Shown here in pieces: positions 8,097 to 18,959 of a DNA stretch of 64,000 bases. The stretch comes from Oxalicibacterium solurbis (GTDB lineage Bacteria; Pseudomonadota; Gammaproteobacteria; Burkholderiales; Burkholderiaceae_D), in NCBI RefSeq assembly GCF_014635845.1, contig NZ_BMDP01000004.1, positions 124,001-188,000 on the forward strand, given 5' to 3'. Positions within the stretch are counted from its first letter, which is position 1; each line of letters begins with the position of its first letter. Under the pieces are notes generated by a model. It was given only the letters and a program-made list of their open reading frames with translations. It searched no databases and had not been told where the DNA came from. Made by a program: the position numbers and the translations under genes.

Positions 8097-8175
8097 GACG
8101 GGTTGAAGCAAGGCATGAAACCGGTATTTGGAAGGTCGCTATCTTCCAAGTTTGTACGCTGATTTAGGAACAATC

Positions 8176-9879
<1,704 letters not shown>

Positions 9880-9905
9880 GCTGCTACGGAATAAGGTGAA
9901 CTGAA

Positions 9906-12749
9906 ATGAACGCAATTACCCGAAACGAAATGGCACAACTGGATGTGCCGACCGTAACCTTCGAATTGAACGGCCGCGAAGTGACCGGCCGCGCGACCGA
10001 CACGATCCTGGAGATCGCCAAGCGCGAAGGCATCGAGGTTCCGCACCTCTGCTACAAGGAAGGCATGGACACGGCAGGCAACTGCCGCGCCTGCGTCGTC
10101 GAAATCAACGGCGAACGCGTGCTGGCACCGTCGTGCTGCCGCAATCCGGCCAATGGCATGAAGGTCAACACCGAAAGCGATCGCGCAGTGGCCGCACAGA
10201 AGATGGTGCTGGAACTGCTGTCGTCGGACATGCCGGAAGCGGATTACACGCGCCACAACGAAGTGGACGAATGGGCTGCCAAGATGAAGGTCGGCAAGCC
10301 GCGCTTCGCGCCGCGCGAAAAAGTTGCACCGGATTTTTCGCACCCTGCAATGAGTGTCAATCTCGACGCCTGCATCCAGTGCACGCGTTGCCTGCGCGCC
10401 TGCCGTGATGAGCAAGTCAACGACGTCATCGGCCTGGCCTTCCGTGGCGACCACGCGAAGATCGTGTTCGACATGGACGATCCTATGGGCGCATCGACCT
10501 GCGTCGCCTGCGGCGAATGCGTGCAGGCATGCCCGACCGGCGCACTGATGCCGGCGCGCGATGTCGGCCTGAATGTGCCGGACAAGCAGGTCGATTCCGT
10601 CTGCCCGTATTGCGGCGTCGGTTGCCAGCTGACCTACAACGTCAAGGACAACAAGATTCTGTACGTCGAGGGTCGCGATGGCCCGGCCAACCATGCACGC
10701 CTGTGCGTCAAGGGCCGCTACGGTTTCGACTACGCTCATCACCCGCATCGTCTGACCAAGCCGCTGATCCGTCGTGCCGACGCGCCGAAAAAAGGCGATT
10801 TCGAAATGGACCCGGATCGCGTGATGGAAGTTTTCCGTGAAGCGACCTGGGAAGAAGCACTGGCTGCCGCTGCCGGCAAGTTCGTGGAAATCCGCGACAC
10901 GCACGGCAAGAAGGCATTGGCCGGTTTCGGTTCGGCCAAAGGCTCCAACGAAGAAGCGTATCTGTTCCAGAAGCTGGTGCGTACCGGTTTCGGCAGCAAC
11001 AACGTCGACCACTGTACACGCCTGTGTCATGCATCGTCGGTCGTTGCACTGCTGGAAGGTATCGGTTCCGGCGCCGTGTCGAATCCGGTGATGGACGTGA
11101 CGAAGGCAGAAGTGATCGTCGTCATCGGTGCAAACCCGACCGTCAACCACCCGGTTGCCGCAACCTGGATCAAGAATGCAGTACGCAACGGTTCCAAGCT
11201 GATCGTCTGCGATCCACGTCGTTCGGAAATGTCGCGTATCGCACATCGCTTCATGCAGTTCAAGGCCGACACCGACGTCGCCATGCTGAATGCGATGATG
11301 AACGTCATCGTCACCGAAAATCTGGTCGACAAGGATTTCATCGAAAGCCGTACGATCGGCTACGAAGAACTGCGCAAGAACGTCGAAGGCTACACGCCTG
11401 AACTGATGGCGCCGATCTGCGGCATCGATGCAGAGACGCTGCGTTATGTCGCGCGTCTGTACGCAACGTCGAAAGCTTCGATCATCCTGTGGGGCATGGG
11501 CGTTTCGCAGCACGTGCACGGCACCGACAATGCACGCTGCCTGATCGCGCTGGCGCTGATGACCGGCCAGATCGGTCGTCCGGGCACCGGCCTGCATCCG
11601 CTGCGCGGCCAGAACAACGTGCAGGGCGCTTCCGATGCCGGTCTGATCCCGATGGTGTACCCGGATTACCAGCCGGTCACCGACGAGAAGGTGCGTGCAA
11701 ACTTTGCGAAGGCATGGAAGATGCCGGTCGAGCAGCTCGATCCGAATCCGGGTTTGACCGTGGTCGAAATCATGCATGCGATCACCGACGGCAAGATCCG
11801 CGGTCTGTACGTGCAGGGTGAAAACCCGGCGATGTCGGATCCGGATGCGAACCATGCACGTGAAGCATTGGCGACGCTGGATCATCTCGTCGTGCAGGAC
11901 ATCTTCCTGACCGAGACGGCTTACCTTGCAGACGTCATTCTGCCGGCCAGCGCGTTCCCGGAAAAGACCGGTACGTTCACCAACACCGACCGTATCGTGC
12001 AGATGGGTCGCCAGGCAGTGAATCCGCCGGGCGACGCGAAGCAAGATCTGTGGATCATCCAGCAGATGGGCCAGCGTCTGGGTTGCGACTGGAACTACAA
12101 GCATGTGTCGGAAGTGTTCGACGAGATGCGACACACGATGCCGAGCATTGCCGGTATCACGTGGGATCGTCTGGAGCGTGAAGACGCGGTTGTCTATCCG
12201 TGCGAGAAGGAAGGCGATCCGGGCGAACCGGTCGTGTTTGTCGACAGCTTCCCGCGCGAGACGGGCCGTGCGCGCTTCGTCCCTGCCGATATCATTCCGG
12301 CAAACGAACGTCCGGATACCGATTACCCGATGGTGCTGATCACCGGCCGCCAGCTGGAACACTGGCATACCGGCAGCATGACGCGCCGTGCGACGGTGCT
12401 GGATTCGATCGAGCCTGATCCGATCGCGCTGATCCATCCGCTGGATCTGGTGGCGATGGGCGGCAAGCCGGGCGATCTGATCACGCTGGAATCGCGTCGC
12501 GGCCAGGTTTCCTTGTATGCACGTGCCGACGACAGCTCGCCGCGTGGCGCAGTCTTTGTGCCGTTCTGCTACTACGAGGCAGCGATCAACCGTCTGACGA
12601 ATGCTGCGCTGGATCCGTTCGGCAAGATTCCGGAATTCAAGTACTGCGCAATCCGCATTACTCTGGGTGGTACGCCTCCGGTGCAATCCAGCTACGGCGG
12701 CGGTCAGGCGTTGACCAATCTGACCAACGGTATGGCTGCAGCAAACTGA
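9906..12749 (+). CDS. fdsA: NAD-dependent formate dehydrogenase alpha (catalytic) subunit
   Basis: 947-residue molybdenum- or tungsten-bis-MGD oxidoreductase that oxidises formate to CO2. The N-terminus is a [2Fe-2S] ferredoxin domain (Cys49, 60, 63, 77). Two [4Fe-4S] motifs follow (Cys156/159/162/166 and Cys199/202/205/209), then the cofactor-proximal cluster CPYCGVGC (233-240, with Cys267). The metal ligand is Cys374 followed by His375 in CTRLCHASS; it is a cysteine codon (TGT), not selenocysteine. The C-terminal region has the molydopterin-dinucleotide-binding fold (GRQLEHWHTGSMTRR). With the beta subunit it forms a cytoplasmic formate:NAD+ complex like FdsABG or Methylobacterium FDH1. No FdsD-like small subunit is visible. 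Metal choice (Mo or W) cannot be told from sequence. Confidence 0.96.
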   Translation: MNAITRNEMAQLDVPTVTFELNGREVTGRATDTILEIAKREGIEVPHLCYKEGMDTAGNCRACVVEINGERVLAPSCCRNPANGMKVNTESDRAVAAQKMVLELLSSDMPEADYTRHNEVDEWAAKMKVGKPRFAPREKVAPDFSHPAMSVNLDACIQCTRCLRACRDEQVNDVIGLAFRGDHAKIVFDMDDPMGASTCVACGECVQACPTGALMPARDVGLNVPDKQVDSVCPYCGVGCQLTYNVKDNKILYVEGRDGPANHARLCVKGRYGFDYAHHPHRLTKPLIRRADAPKKGDFEMDPDRVMEVFREATWEEALAAAAGKFVEIRDTHGKKALAGFGSAKGSNEEAYLFQKLVRTGFGSNNVDHCTRLCHASSVVALLEGIGSGAVSNPVMDVTKAEVIVVIGANPTVNHPVAATWIKNAVRNGSKLIVCDPRRSEMSRIAHRFMQFKADTDVAMLNAMMNVIVTENLVDKDFIESRTIGYEELRKNVEGYTPELMAPICGIDAETLRYVARLYATSKASIILWGMGVSQHVHGTDNARCLIALALMTGQIGRPGTGLHPLRGQNNVQGASDAGLIPMVYPDYQPVTDEKVRANFAKAWKMPVEQLDPNPGLTVVEIMHAITDGKIRGLYVQGENPAMSDPDANHAREALATLDHLVVQDIFLTETAYLADVILPASAFPEKTGTFTNTDRIVQMGRQAVNPPGDAKQDLWIIQQMGQRLGCDWNYKHVSEVFDEMRHTMPSIAGITWDRLEREDAVVYPCEKEGDPGEPVVFVDSFPRETGRARFVPADIIPANERPDTDYPMVLITGRQLEHWHTGSMTRRATVLDSIEPDPIALIHPLDLVAMGGKPGDLITLESRRGQVSLYARADDSSPRGAVFVPFCYYEAAINRLTNAALDPFGKIPEFKYCAIRITLGGTPPVQSSYGGGQALTNLTNGMAAAN

Positions 12750-12809
12750 TCGACTGCAGACTGGCTTATAAGGGCAGTCAAAAGGCAATCGAGGCAGTTG
12801 CAGTAATCG

Positions 12810-12848
12810 ACAACCGGCACTGGCTCATGCGGCCAGTGCCGGTTGTTT
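12810..12848 (+). terminator. Terminator-like hairpin after fdsA
   Basis: A 15-bp perfect stem (core ACCGGCACTGGC / GCCAGTGCCGGT) with a 7-nt loop, followed by only a short T-stretch. It lies between fdsA and fdhD. Confidence 0.7.
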
Positions 12849-12926
12849 CATTCTGGGATAGCATGGCGTGCGCGCAGCGCATGCCTGCGCCTGCAGATAC
12901 TTCCCTTCTTGGCCTATTTTTAGCCT

Positions 12927-13769
12927 ATGAATGCTCGTCCTATCCTGTCCAACGCTGTCCGTAAACTGACGCATGACGTCGAAGTCATGGATGAGCGGGG
13001 GCGTGCCTCGACGATCGCCATTCCTGCAGAACAGCCGTTGACGATCTATGTCGATAAACGTGAGCTGGTGACGCTGATGACATTGGGCGGCGCGCCTGAA
13101 GCGCTGACGCTGGGCTATTTGCGCAACCAGCGCCTGATCGCGAACATCGAAGACATCCTGTCGGTCCAGGTGGACTGGGATGTGGAAGCGGCGGTGGTGG
13201 TGACGCGCAACGGCATTGCCGATATCGAAGAACGTACGGCTGAACGTACCGTGACGACCGGCAGTGGCGAGGGAACCGTGTTCGGCGGATGGATGGATGC
13301 GGTCGACGCCATTACGCTGCCGGCGGATGCGCGCCTGAAACAATCGACGTTGTACCGGATTATCGAAACCGTGCGAACGCATCGCTCCGTATACAAGCAG
13401 GCAGGCTCCGTGCACGGCTGCGCACTGTTTTCAGGCGAAGGCGAATTGATTCACTTTGCCGAGGATGTCGGCCGCCACAATGCCGTCGATGCGATTGCCG
13501 GCAGGATGTGGTATGACGGCATGCGCGGCGATGACAAGGTTTTCTATACGACCGGTCGACTGACTTCCGAGATGGTCATGAAAGGCGCGCAGATGGGCAT
13601 TCCTTTCCTGCTCTCGCGTTCGGGAGCGACGCAAATGGGGCACATGGTGGCGGAGCGATTGAAGATGTCGCTGTTTGCACGCTGTAGCGGACGCCACTTT
13701 CTATTGTTAAGCGGTGCAGATCGCATCGTGTTCGACGACATCGCTCCGGCAGGCGACATCGTTTCCTGA
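12927..13769 (+). CDS. fdhD: Formate dehydrogenase accessory protein, FdhD/FdsC family
   Basis: 280 residues. FdhD proteins bind the bis-MGD cofactor and are needed to add the sulfido ligand that activates formate dehydrogenase. Family motifs are visible: HGCALF (164-169), EDVGRHNAVD (179-188) and the C-terminal TGRLTSEMVMKGAQMGIPFL segment. The region where E. coli FdhD carries its CGxCG sulfur-transfer motif reads TTGSGEG here (about 110-116), so both cysteines are missing. This suggests an FdsC-like chaperone or a different sulfur-transfer residue (perhaps Cys165). The gene directly follows the fds operon but has its own upstream hairpin; no strong ribosome site is seen. Confidence 0.9.
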   Translation: MNARPILSNAVRKLTHDVEVMDERGRASTIAIPAEQPLTIYVDKRELVTLMTLGGAPEALTLGYLRNQRLIANIEDILSVQVDWDVEAAVVVTRNGIADIEERTAERTVTTGSGEGTVFGGWMDAVDAITLPADARLKQSTLYRIIETVRTHRSVYKQAGSVHGCALFSGEGELIHFAEDVGRHNAVDAIAGRMWYDGMRGDDKVFYTTGRLTSEMVMKGAQMGIPFLLSRSGATQMGHMVAERLKMSLFARCSGRHFLLLSGADRIVFDDIAPAGDIVS

Positions 13770-14102
13770 CCCGTTTTTTTCCGATCAGGTGTGGCAGAGG
13801 GGCAAAGTGATGCAAATTACCGACACCTTGTGCGGTCATTGTTGTTGCGATAGCCGGGAAAATTGTGGCGGCTTGTATCGATTTGCCTGATGTGTTCGTC
13901 ATAAGTAGCTGTAATTAAAGGGATTTTCTCTTTCTTTGGTGGAATTATTATTTGCAAATCATTTGCCATGGATTATGGTTCTTATTAAATACTTTAACTA
14001 TCCGTAATATCAGAATGGGCCTAGGATGCACTTGAAGTCTGCAAAACCATGCATTGCGGACTGGTTCCGCAAGACGACATCCTAATTCTGAAGGAGAGTG
14101 CA
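13770..14102. other. A+T-rich intergenic region
   Basis: 333 bp with no convincing gene. The part 13910-14020 is strongly A+T-rich and includes a palindromic ATTTGCAAAT. A TTGCCA (13963-13968) is followed after 17 bp by a poor -10 (TAAATA). It probably holds the promoter of the small gene at 14103. Confidence 0.4.
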
Positions 14103-14435
14103 ATGATGACCGCACTTGAGCAATGCCCGATTCGTGACGCTGTTGCCTGCCATCTCGCTGCGTATAACGCGGCTTTCTACGAGCTGGGTTTGAGCTGGCA
14201 TTGGGATGATGAAACCTTCCACGGCCTGCAAAGCCTGGATTGCGAGCGTGACCGCATCAAGAAGTACATGGAAACGCATCAGTCGCATCTGTTGAAGGCT
14301 TACGATGCCGACTTCCTGATCGATGCGATTCAGTCGGCGAAGGAACGCTGCTTCGAGACTATGACAGATGGCGGTTCGCGGATGGCGGCACAGGTGGACT
14401 GGGCAGAATTCCAGCGTGCCGAAGTCGGTACCTGA
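14103..14435 (+). CDS. Small conserved-looking protein of unknown function
   Basis: 110 residues, soluble, slightly acidic, with no signal peptide or membrane segment. It contains a WHWDDETFHGL stretch, a DCERDRIKKYM helix and a C-terminal helix ending AAQVDWAEFQRAEVG. The second ATG of the start pair, 14103, follows a good AAGGAGAG site; the in-frame extension to 14049 lacks one. It ends the formate-dehydrogenase region and is followed by a terminator. I do not recognise the family. It is not FdsD by sequence. Its place beside fds/fdhD could be chance. Confidence 0.75.
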   Translation: MMTALEQCPIRDAVACHLAAYNAAFYELGLSWHWDDETFHGLQSLDCERDRIKKYMETHQSHLLKAYDADFLIDAIQSAKERCFETMTDGGSRMAAQVDWAEFQRAEVGT

Positions 14436-14516
14436 CACCTGATCCGTTCTTCTTGCCGTTTAATTCTCATGCAGTAAGGCGTAGTTTGACTGCGCTCCAT
14501 GCATCGCTTCAACGAT

Positions 14517-14546
14517 AAAAAATCCGCCTCATGGGCGGATTTTTTA
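14517..14546. terminator. Bidirectional terminator between the small gene and ubiH
   Basis: A-run, TCCGCC-TCATG-GGCGGA, T-run. It serves the plus-strand gene ending at 14435 and the minus-strand ubiH ending at 14564. Confidence 0.92.
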
Positions 14547-14563
14547 TTTCAGCGGCGCTGAAC

Positions 14564-15703
14564 TCAGGCGCGTCTTCCGAACATCATCTGTTCGGCCAGC
14601 AGTTGCTTTGCAGGCCGGATGCCATCCACCAGACCCAGCGACAAGCCCAGCAATGTTTGCGACAGACTGCCTGCCGGTGCGTTGGCGAAAACGCGCGCCA
14701 TCAGATCTGTCAGATGAATGGTGAGGTGGCGGTCCGGCTGGCGTTGTCGAGCGAATTCCTGCAACGCGGCAGGTTGTGCCTGTTGCGACAGCGCGCGTGC
14801 CAGCGTGACAGCATCGCGCAATCCCAAATTGAGTCCCTGCCCCGCGACCGGATGCAGCGTTTGTGCGGCATTGCCGATCGCGATCGTGCGCGCGGTGGAA
14901 GGCGCATGGGCATTCAATCCGAGCGGGAAGGCATGACGCGGGGTGCAAGTTGCGAACGTGCCGAGGCGCGTACCGAAGGCCTGCCCCAGTTCTGCCAGGA
15001 AATGGCGGTCGTCCAGCGCCAGCAGGCGTGCTGTCGTTTGCGGACGGGCACACCAGACCAGCGCATAGCCGTCATTCTGCGGCAGCAGGGCGAGTGGACC
15101 TTCATCAGTGAAACGTTCGAAAGCGCGATGTGCGATCGGCGCGCTGACCGTGACATGCGAAACGATGGCTGTCTGGTCGTAGTCGCGATGCAGCGCCTTG
15201 CGGGTTTGATCGGAGAAGACGCCGCCCTCGGCTTGGATCACGATGGCCGCATGCAGGTCGGCACGTTCACCGAAGTGTACGGTTGCCGCATCGGTTGTTT
15301 CCGTAATGCCGATTACGGCAGCGGGGCGAATCGCCGCAATGCCGAGTGATGCCACTTGCGTATCCAGTGCGGAGACGATGGCGCCGTAGCGGCAGACGTA
15401 GCCGAGCGCAGGCAGCGTGTAGTCATCGCGATCGATCAGCGTGCGGCCGAAATGGCCGCGGCGCGATACATGGATCTGGTGGATCGGTGTGGCGCCGGCG
15501 GGCCATGCATGTACTGCTTCGAGCAATTGGCGGCTGCCGTAAGACAGCGCGATCGAACGCGGATCGCGCGCCCCCTGTTCGGCACTGCGGGCATCGATGA
15601 CGACGATGCGCTGCGGCGCCACGCCGTACTCAACGAGCGAAGCGGCCAGTGCCAGGCCGACGGGGCCGGCGCCGCAGATCGCGATGTCGTAATCGAGGCG
15701 CAT
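14564..15703 (-). CDS. ubiH: 2-octaprenyl-6-methoxyphenol hydroxylase-type FAD monooxygenase
   Basis: 379 residues of the UbiH/UbiF/COQ6 flavoprotein hydroxylase family, which adds hydroxyl groups to the ubiquinone ring. It has an N-terminal FAD motif, CGAGPVGLALA, and the C-terminal FAD/ribityl motif GNAAQTLHPVAGQGLNLGLRD. The GNAAQTLHP wording is closer to UbiH than to UbiF. The ATG at 15703 lies two bases after the pepP stop codon; the longer in-frame extension is only a shadow of pepP. It is the last gene of a minus-strand run amgK-murU-pepP-ubiH, a pepP-ubiH neighbourhood also known from E. coli. Substrate position (C6 or C5/C7) cannot be fixed from sequence. Confidence 0.88.
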   Translation of the reverse strand: MRLDYDIAICGAGPVGLALAASLVEYGVAPQRIVVIDARSAEQGARDPRSIALSYGSRQLLEAVHAWPAGATPIHQIHVSRRGHFGRTLIDRDDYTLPALGYVCRYGAIVSALDTQVASLGIAAIRPAAVIGITETTDAATVHFGERADLHAAIVIQAEGGVFSDQTRKALHRDYDQTAIVSHVTVSAPIAHRAFERFTDEGPLALLPQNDGYALVWCARPQTTARLLALDDRHFLAELGQAFGTRLGTFATCTPRHAFPLGLNAHAPSTARTIAIGNAAQTLHPVAGQGLNLGLRDAVTLARALSQQAQPAALQEFARQRQPDRHLTIHLTDLMARVFANAPAGSLSQTLLGLSLGLVDGIRPAKQLLAEQMMFGRRA

Positions 15704-15705
15704 GG

Positions 15706-17049
15706 CTACTGCTGCATCAGGGCTTCGATATCGGCCACGGTCTTGGGCGCGGCGGCGCTCAGGACATGCACGCCGGTTTCCGTCACCAGCGCATCGTCCT
15801 CGATGCGGATGCCGATATTCCAGTATTGCTCGGGCACGCCTTCCGCCGGACGCACGTAGATGCCGGGCTCGACCGTCAGCACCATGCCGGGCTGCAGCGT
15901 GCGCCACGGACGTTCGTTGCCGTTCAGGTAGGCGTCGCGATAGTCGCCGACGTCGTGCACATCCATGCCGAGCCAGTGGCCGGTGCGGTGCATGTAGAAC
16001 TGGCTGTAGGCGCGGGTTTCGATGACGCTGTCCAGCGAGCCGACCTTGTTCTTGTCGAGCAGGCCGGTATCGAGCATGCCTTGCGCCAGGACCTTGACGG
16101 CAGCGTCGTGGCCGTCCATGAATCGCTTGCCGGGCGCGGTTTCGGCGATGGCGGCGGTTTGCGCGGCGAGCACGATTTCGTAGAGTTCCTTTTGCGGTCC
16201 CGAGAACTTGCCGTTGGCGGGAAAGGTGCGCGTGATGTCGGAAGCGTAGCTGTCCAGCTCGCAGCCGGCATCGATCAAAACCAGATCGCCATCTTTCAGC
16301 TCGGCATCGCTGGCGCGGTAGTGCAGCACGCAGGCATTGGCGCCGGTGGCGACGATGGAGCCATAGGCGGGGAACTGCGAACCGTTGTTGCGGAATTCGT
16401 GCAGGATTTCGGCTTCCAGGTGATATTCGCGCAAGCCGGGGCGGGCGATGCGCATGGCGCGGCGATGCGCGGCGGCGGCGATGTCGGCCGAGCGCTGCAT
16501 GATGTCGATCTCGGTCGCATCCTTCTTCAGCCGCATCTCGTCCAGCAGCACCTGCACGTCATAGGCGGAAGCGGGCGGCAAGATGCCGGCACGCGCCTGA
16601 TTGCGCACGCCTTGCAGCCAGCGCTGCACCTGTGCGTCGAGTTTTTCGCTGCTGCCGAGCGCGTAGAACAGCGCCGGCGCATCGGCCATCAGTTTCGGCA
16701 GTTCGGTATCGAGCGCACCGATCGGATAGGCGGCATCGAAGCCGAATGCTTCGCGGGCAGCATCCGGGCCGTAGCGGAAGCCATCCCAGATTTCGCGTTC
16801 CAGATTCTTTTCGCGGCAGAACAGGATGGACTGGTTGGCGTGTTCGCCGCAGACCAGCACGATGACGGCTTCCGGTTCGGTGAAGCCGGACAGATAGTAG
16901 AAATAGCTGTCGTGGCGGTACGGATAATCGGCATCGCGATTGCGCATGACTTCGGGCGCGGTCGGGATGATGGCGATGCCGCCGCCTTTGGCTTGCATCT
17001 GCTTGAGCAGCGTTGCGCGTCGATCAGCGTAAACCTTGAAGTTCATCAT
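15706..17049 (-). CDS. pepP: Xaa-Pro aminopeptidase (aminopeptidase P)
   Basis: 447-residue M24 metallopeptidase that removes the N-terminal residue next to proline. There is an N-terminal AMP_N domain (about 1-135) and a C-terminal pita-bread catalytic domain. Metal ligands are visible as the Asp pair in LIDAGCELDSYASDITRTF, a His in HRTGHWLGMDVHD, and Glu in TVEPGIYV and GIRIEDD. Two adjacent ATGs (17049 and 17046) are possible. The start overlaps the murU stop by a few bases, showing translational coupling in the murU-pepP-ubiH run. Confidence 0.95.
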   Translation of the reverse strand: MMNFKVYADRRATLLKQMQAKGGGIAIIPTAPEVMRNRDADYPYRHDSYFYYLSGFTEPEAVIVLVCGEHANQSILFCREKNLEREIWDGFRYGPDAAREAFGFDAAYPIGALDTELPKLMADAPALFYALGSSEKLDAQVQRWLQGVRNQARAGILPPASAYDVQVLLDEMRLKKDATEIDIMQRSADIAAAAHRRAMRIARPGLREYHLEAEILHEFRNNGSQFPAYGSIVATGANACVLHYRASDAELKDGDLVLIDAGCELDSYASDITRTFPANGKFSGPQKELYEIVLAAQTAAIAETAPGKRFMDGHDAAVKVLAQGMLDTGLLDKNKVGSLDSVIETRAYSQFYMHRTGHWLGMDVHDVGDYRDAYLNGNERPWRTLQPGMVLTVEPGIYVRPAEGVPEQYWNIGIRIEDDALVTETGVHVLSAAAPKTVADIEALMQQ

Positions 17050-17759
17050 GTTCTTCCTGTCAGTGGCGCGTTCAGTTGTTCCAGCCGTTCCGGCGTGCCG
17101 ACGTCGGTCCAGTCGCCCCGATACAGCTCGCCGCCGACCTGGCCGCGCGCCGCATATTCGCGCAGCAGCGGCGCCAATTTGGCGGTTTCACCGGCGGCGA
17201 TGGCATCGAACATCGACGGCCGATAGACGCCGATGCCGGAGAACGTGTAACGCGGTTCGCCTTCGTTGGCGATGGAAAAGCTGTGCAATGCGAAATCCCC
17301 TTTGGGATTGTGCGCCGGATTCTTCACCAGGTACAACCAGGCAACGTCGCGCCGGTCGAGCGGATGCGGATTGCCCCAGACGTCGTTGTCCTCCAGCACG
17401 TTCCTGACCTGCTCGAAATCGAAATGGGGGCAGTAGATGTCCGCTGCAAGGGCGACGAACGGTTCTTCTCCCAGCAGATGGCGCGCCAAGGCGATGCCGC
17501 CGGCGGTTTCCAGCGCCGTGCCTTCCGGCGAATAGGAAAGGCGCGCGCCGAATTGCGAGCCGTCGCCCAAGGCTTGCTCGATCATGTGGCCGAGATGCGC
17601 ATGGTTGATGACGATGTCGGTAATGCCGGCGCGCACCAGATTCAGGATGTGCCAGACGATCAGCGGCCGGCCGCGCACTTTCAGCAGCGGCTTGGGGCAG
17701 CTGTCGGTCAGCGGGCGCATGCGTTCGCCGCGCCCGGCAGCGAAGATCATTGCTTTCAT
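17046..17759 (-). CDS. murU: N-acetylmuramate-1-phosphate uridylyltransferase
   Basis: 237-residue nucleotidyltransferase with the sugar-nucleotide pyrophosphorylase signature FAAGRGERMRPLT at the N-terminus, a CPKPLL step and a later DIYCPHF segment. MurU makes UDP-MurNAc from MurNAc-1-phosphate and UTP in the peptidoglycan recycling route that bypasses de novo MurA. The assignment rests mainly on the neighbour: the gene just upstream encodes an AmgK-type kinase, and the amgK-murU pair is the known arrangement. The ATG at 17759 aligns with the family start; the longer frame to 17807 adds an unlikely leader. Confidence 0.88.
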   Translation of the reverse strand: MKAMIFAAGRGERMRPLTDSCPKPLLKVRGRPLIVWHILNLVRAGITDIVINHAHLGHMIEQALGDGSQFGARLSYSPEGTALETAGGIALARHLLGEEPFVALAADIYCPHFDFEQVRNVLEDNDVWGNPHPLDRRDVAWLYLVKNPAHNPKGDFALHSFSIANEGEPRYTFSGIGVYRPSMFDAIAAGETAKLAPLLREYAARGQVGGELYRGDWTDVGTPERLEQLNAPLTGRT

Positions 17760-17813
17760 TTTCTGTCGCGGTAAATGATGGCGAAGTGAATGAGGAGGTG
17801 CAGGCACGACGCC

Positions 17814-18851
17814 TTAGAACGTATAGCCGACCTGCGGTGCCTTGTTCTCCAGCTCGTCGAGCAGCCTGACCAGTGGCGCCAGTTCCTTGTAGCGATGGGT
17901 TACCTTGCGCGTGTATTCCATCACGAGCGGCATGTCCTTCAGGTAGCCGTCCTTGCCGTCGCGGTGATACAGGCGGGCGAAGATGCCCAGCACTTTCAGG
18001 TGGCGCTGCAGGCCCATCCATTCGAAATCGCGGTAGAAGGCATCGATGTCCGGGTTGACCGGCAAGCCGGCGCGGCGTGCGTGCTCCCAGTAGCGAATGG
18101 TCCAGTCGAGCACGATTTCCTCGTCCCATTGCACATAGGCATCGCGCAGTAGCGAAACAAGATCGTAGGTGATGGGGCCGTAGACCGCGTCCTGAAAATC
18201 CAGGATGCCTGGATTGCCCTTGGGCAGCACCATCAGGTTGCGCGAATGGTAGTCGCGATGCACGTAGACTTGCGGCTGGGCGAGATTGTTGGCCAGCAGC
18301 AGATCGAATATCTTGTCGAGTGCAGTCGTCTGTTTTTCCGTCATCGTCACGCCGAGGTGGCGGCCGACATACCACTCGGGGAACAGCTTCAGTTCGCGCA
18401 GCAGCAGCGCCCGATCATATTCGGGCAGCACGTCCGGCTGGCTGCGCGCCTGCATCAGCACGAGCGCTTCGATGGCATCCATGTACAGCTTGTGCGCGTT
18501 GTCGGGATTCAGCAGTTGCAGATAGGTGGTCGAGCCGAGGTCGGTCAGCAGCAGGAAGCCGCGTTCGACATCCTGCGCCAGGATGCCGGGCACCGAGACG
18601 CCGGTTTCAGCCAGCACGCCGGCGACGTGGATGAACGGCCGCACGTCCTCCTGCGGCGGCGGCGCATCCATCGCGATATAGCTGGCGCCATCGGCCCCAT
18701 CCACGCGAAAATAGCGGCGAAAGCTCGCATCGGCGGAGGCCGGGCGCAGCGAAGTTACGGCAAGTTGCGGGGCCGCCAGCGAGGCAAGCCAGTGTTGCAG
18801 TTCGGTCAGACGGACGTCGTCGGCGTGATCTAGATGTGGGGAGGCAGACAT
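17814..18851 (-). CDS. amgK: N-acetylmuramate/N-acetylglucosamine anomeric kinase
   Basis: 345-residue aminoglycoside-phosphotransferase-fold kinase. The catalytic loop is VHRDYHSRNLMV and the metal-binding Asp lies in GILDFQDAVYG. AmgK phosphorylates the anomeric carbon of MurNAc (and GlcNAc), feeding MurU next door. Together they recycle cell-wall sugars and lower dependence on MurA. The gene is divergent from lptD with about 100 bp between the starts, so both envelope functions share one control region. Confidence 0.9.
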   Translation of the reverse strand: MSASPHLDHADDVRLTELQHWLASLAAPQLAVTSLRPASADASFRRYFRVDGADGASYIAMDAPPPQEDVRPFIHVAGVLAETGVSVPGILAQDVERGFLLLTDLGSTTYLQLLNPDNAHKLYMDAIEALVLMQARSQPDVLPEYDRALLLRELKLFPEWYVGRHLGVTMTEKQTTALDKIFDLLLANNLAQPQVYVHRDYHSRNLMVLPKGNPGILDFQDAVYGPITYDLVSLLRDAYVQWDEEIVLDWTIRYWEHARRAGLPVNPDIDAFYRDFEWMGLQRHLKVLGIFARLYHRDGKDGYLKDMPLVMEYTRKVTHRYKELAPLVRLLDELENKAPQVGYTF

Positions 18852-18892
18852 GAGGGGAAAAGCTAATCCGGTTTATGGACGGTGAGTTCCCA

Positions 18893-18898
18893 TATAAT
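18893..18898 (+). promoter_or_regulatory. lptD -10 element
   Basis: A consensus TATAAT with a weak -35. Transcription would start near 18905, past the GTG at 18882, which supports ATG 18960 as the lptD start. Confidence 0.55.
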
Positions 18899-18959
18899 AA
18901 GGGATTCATTTCGGAATCGTCGGAAAATCGCCAGCGATGGTACTCAAAAACTTATTTTC

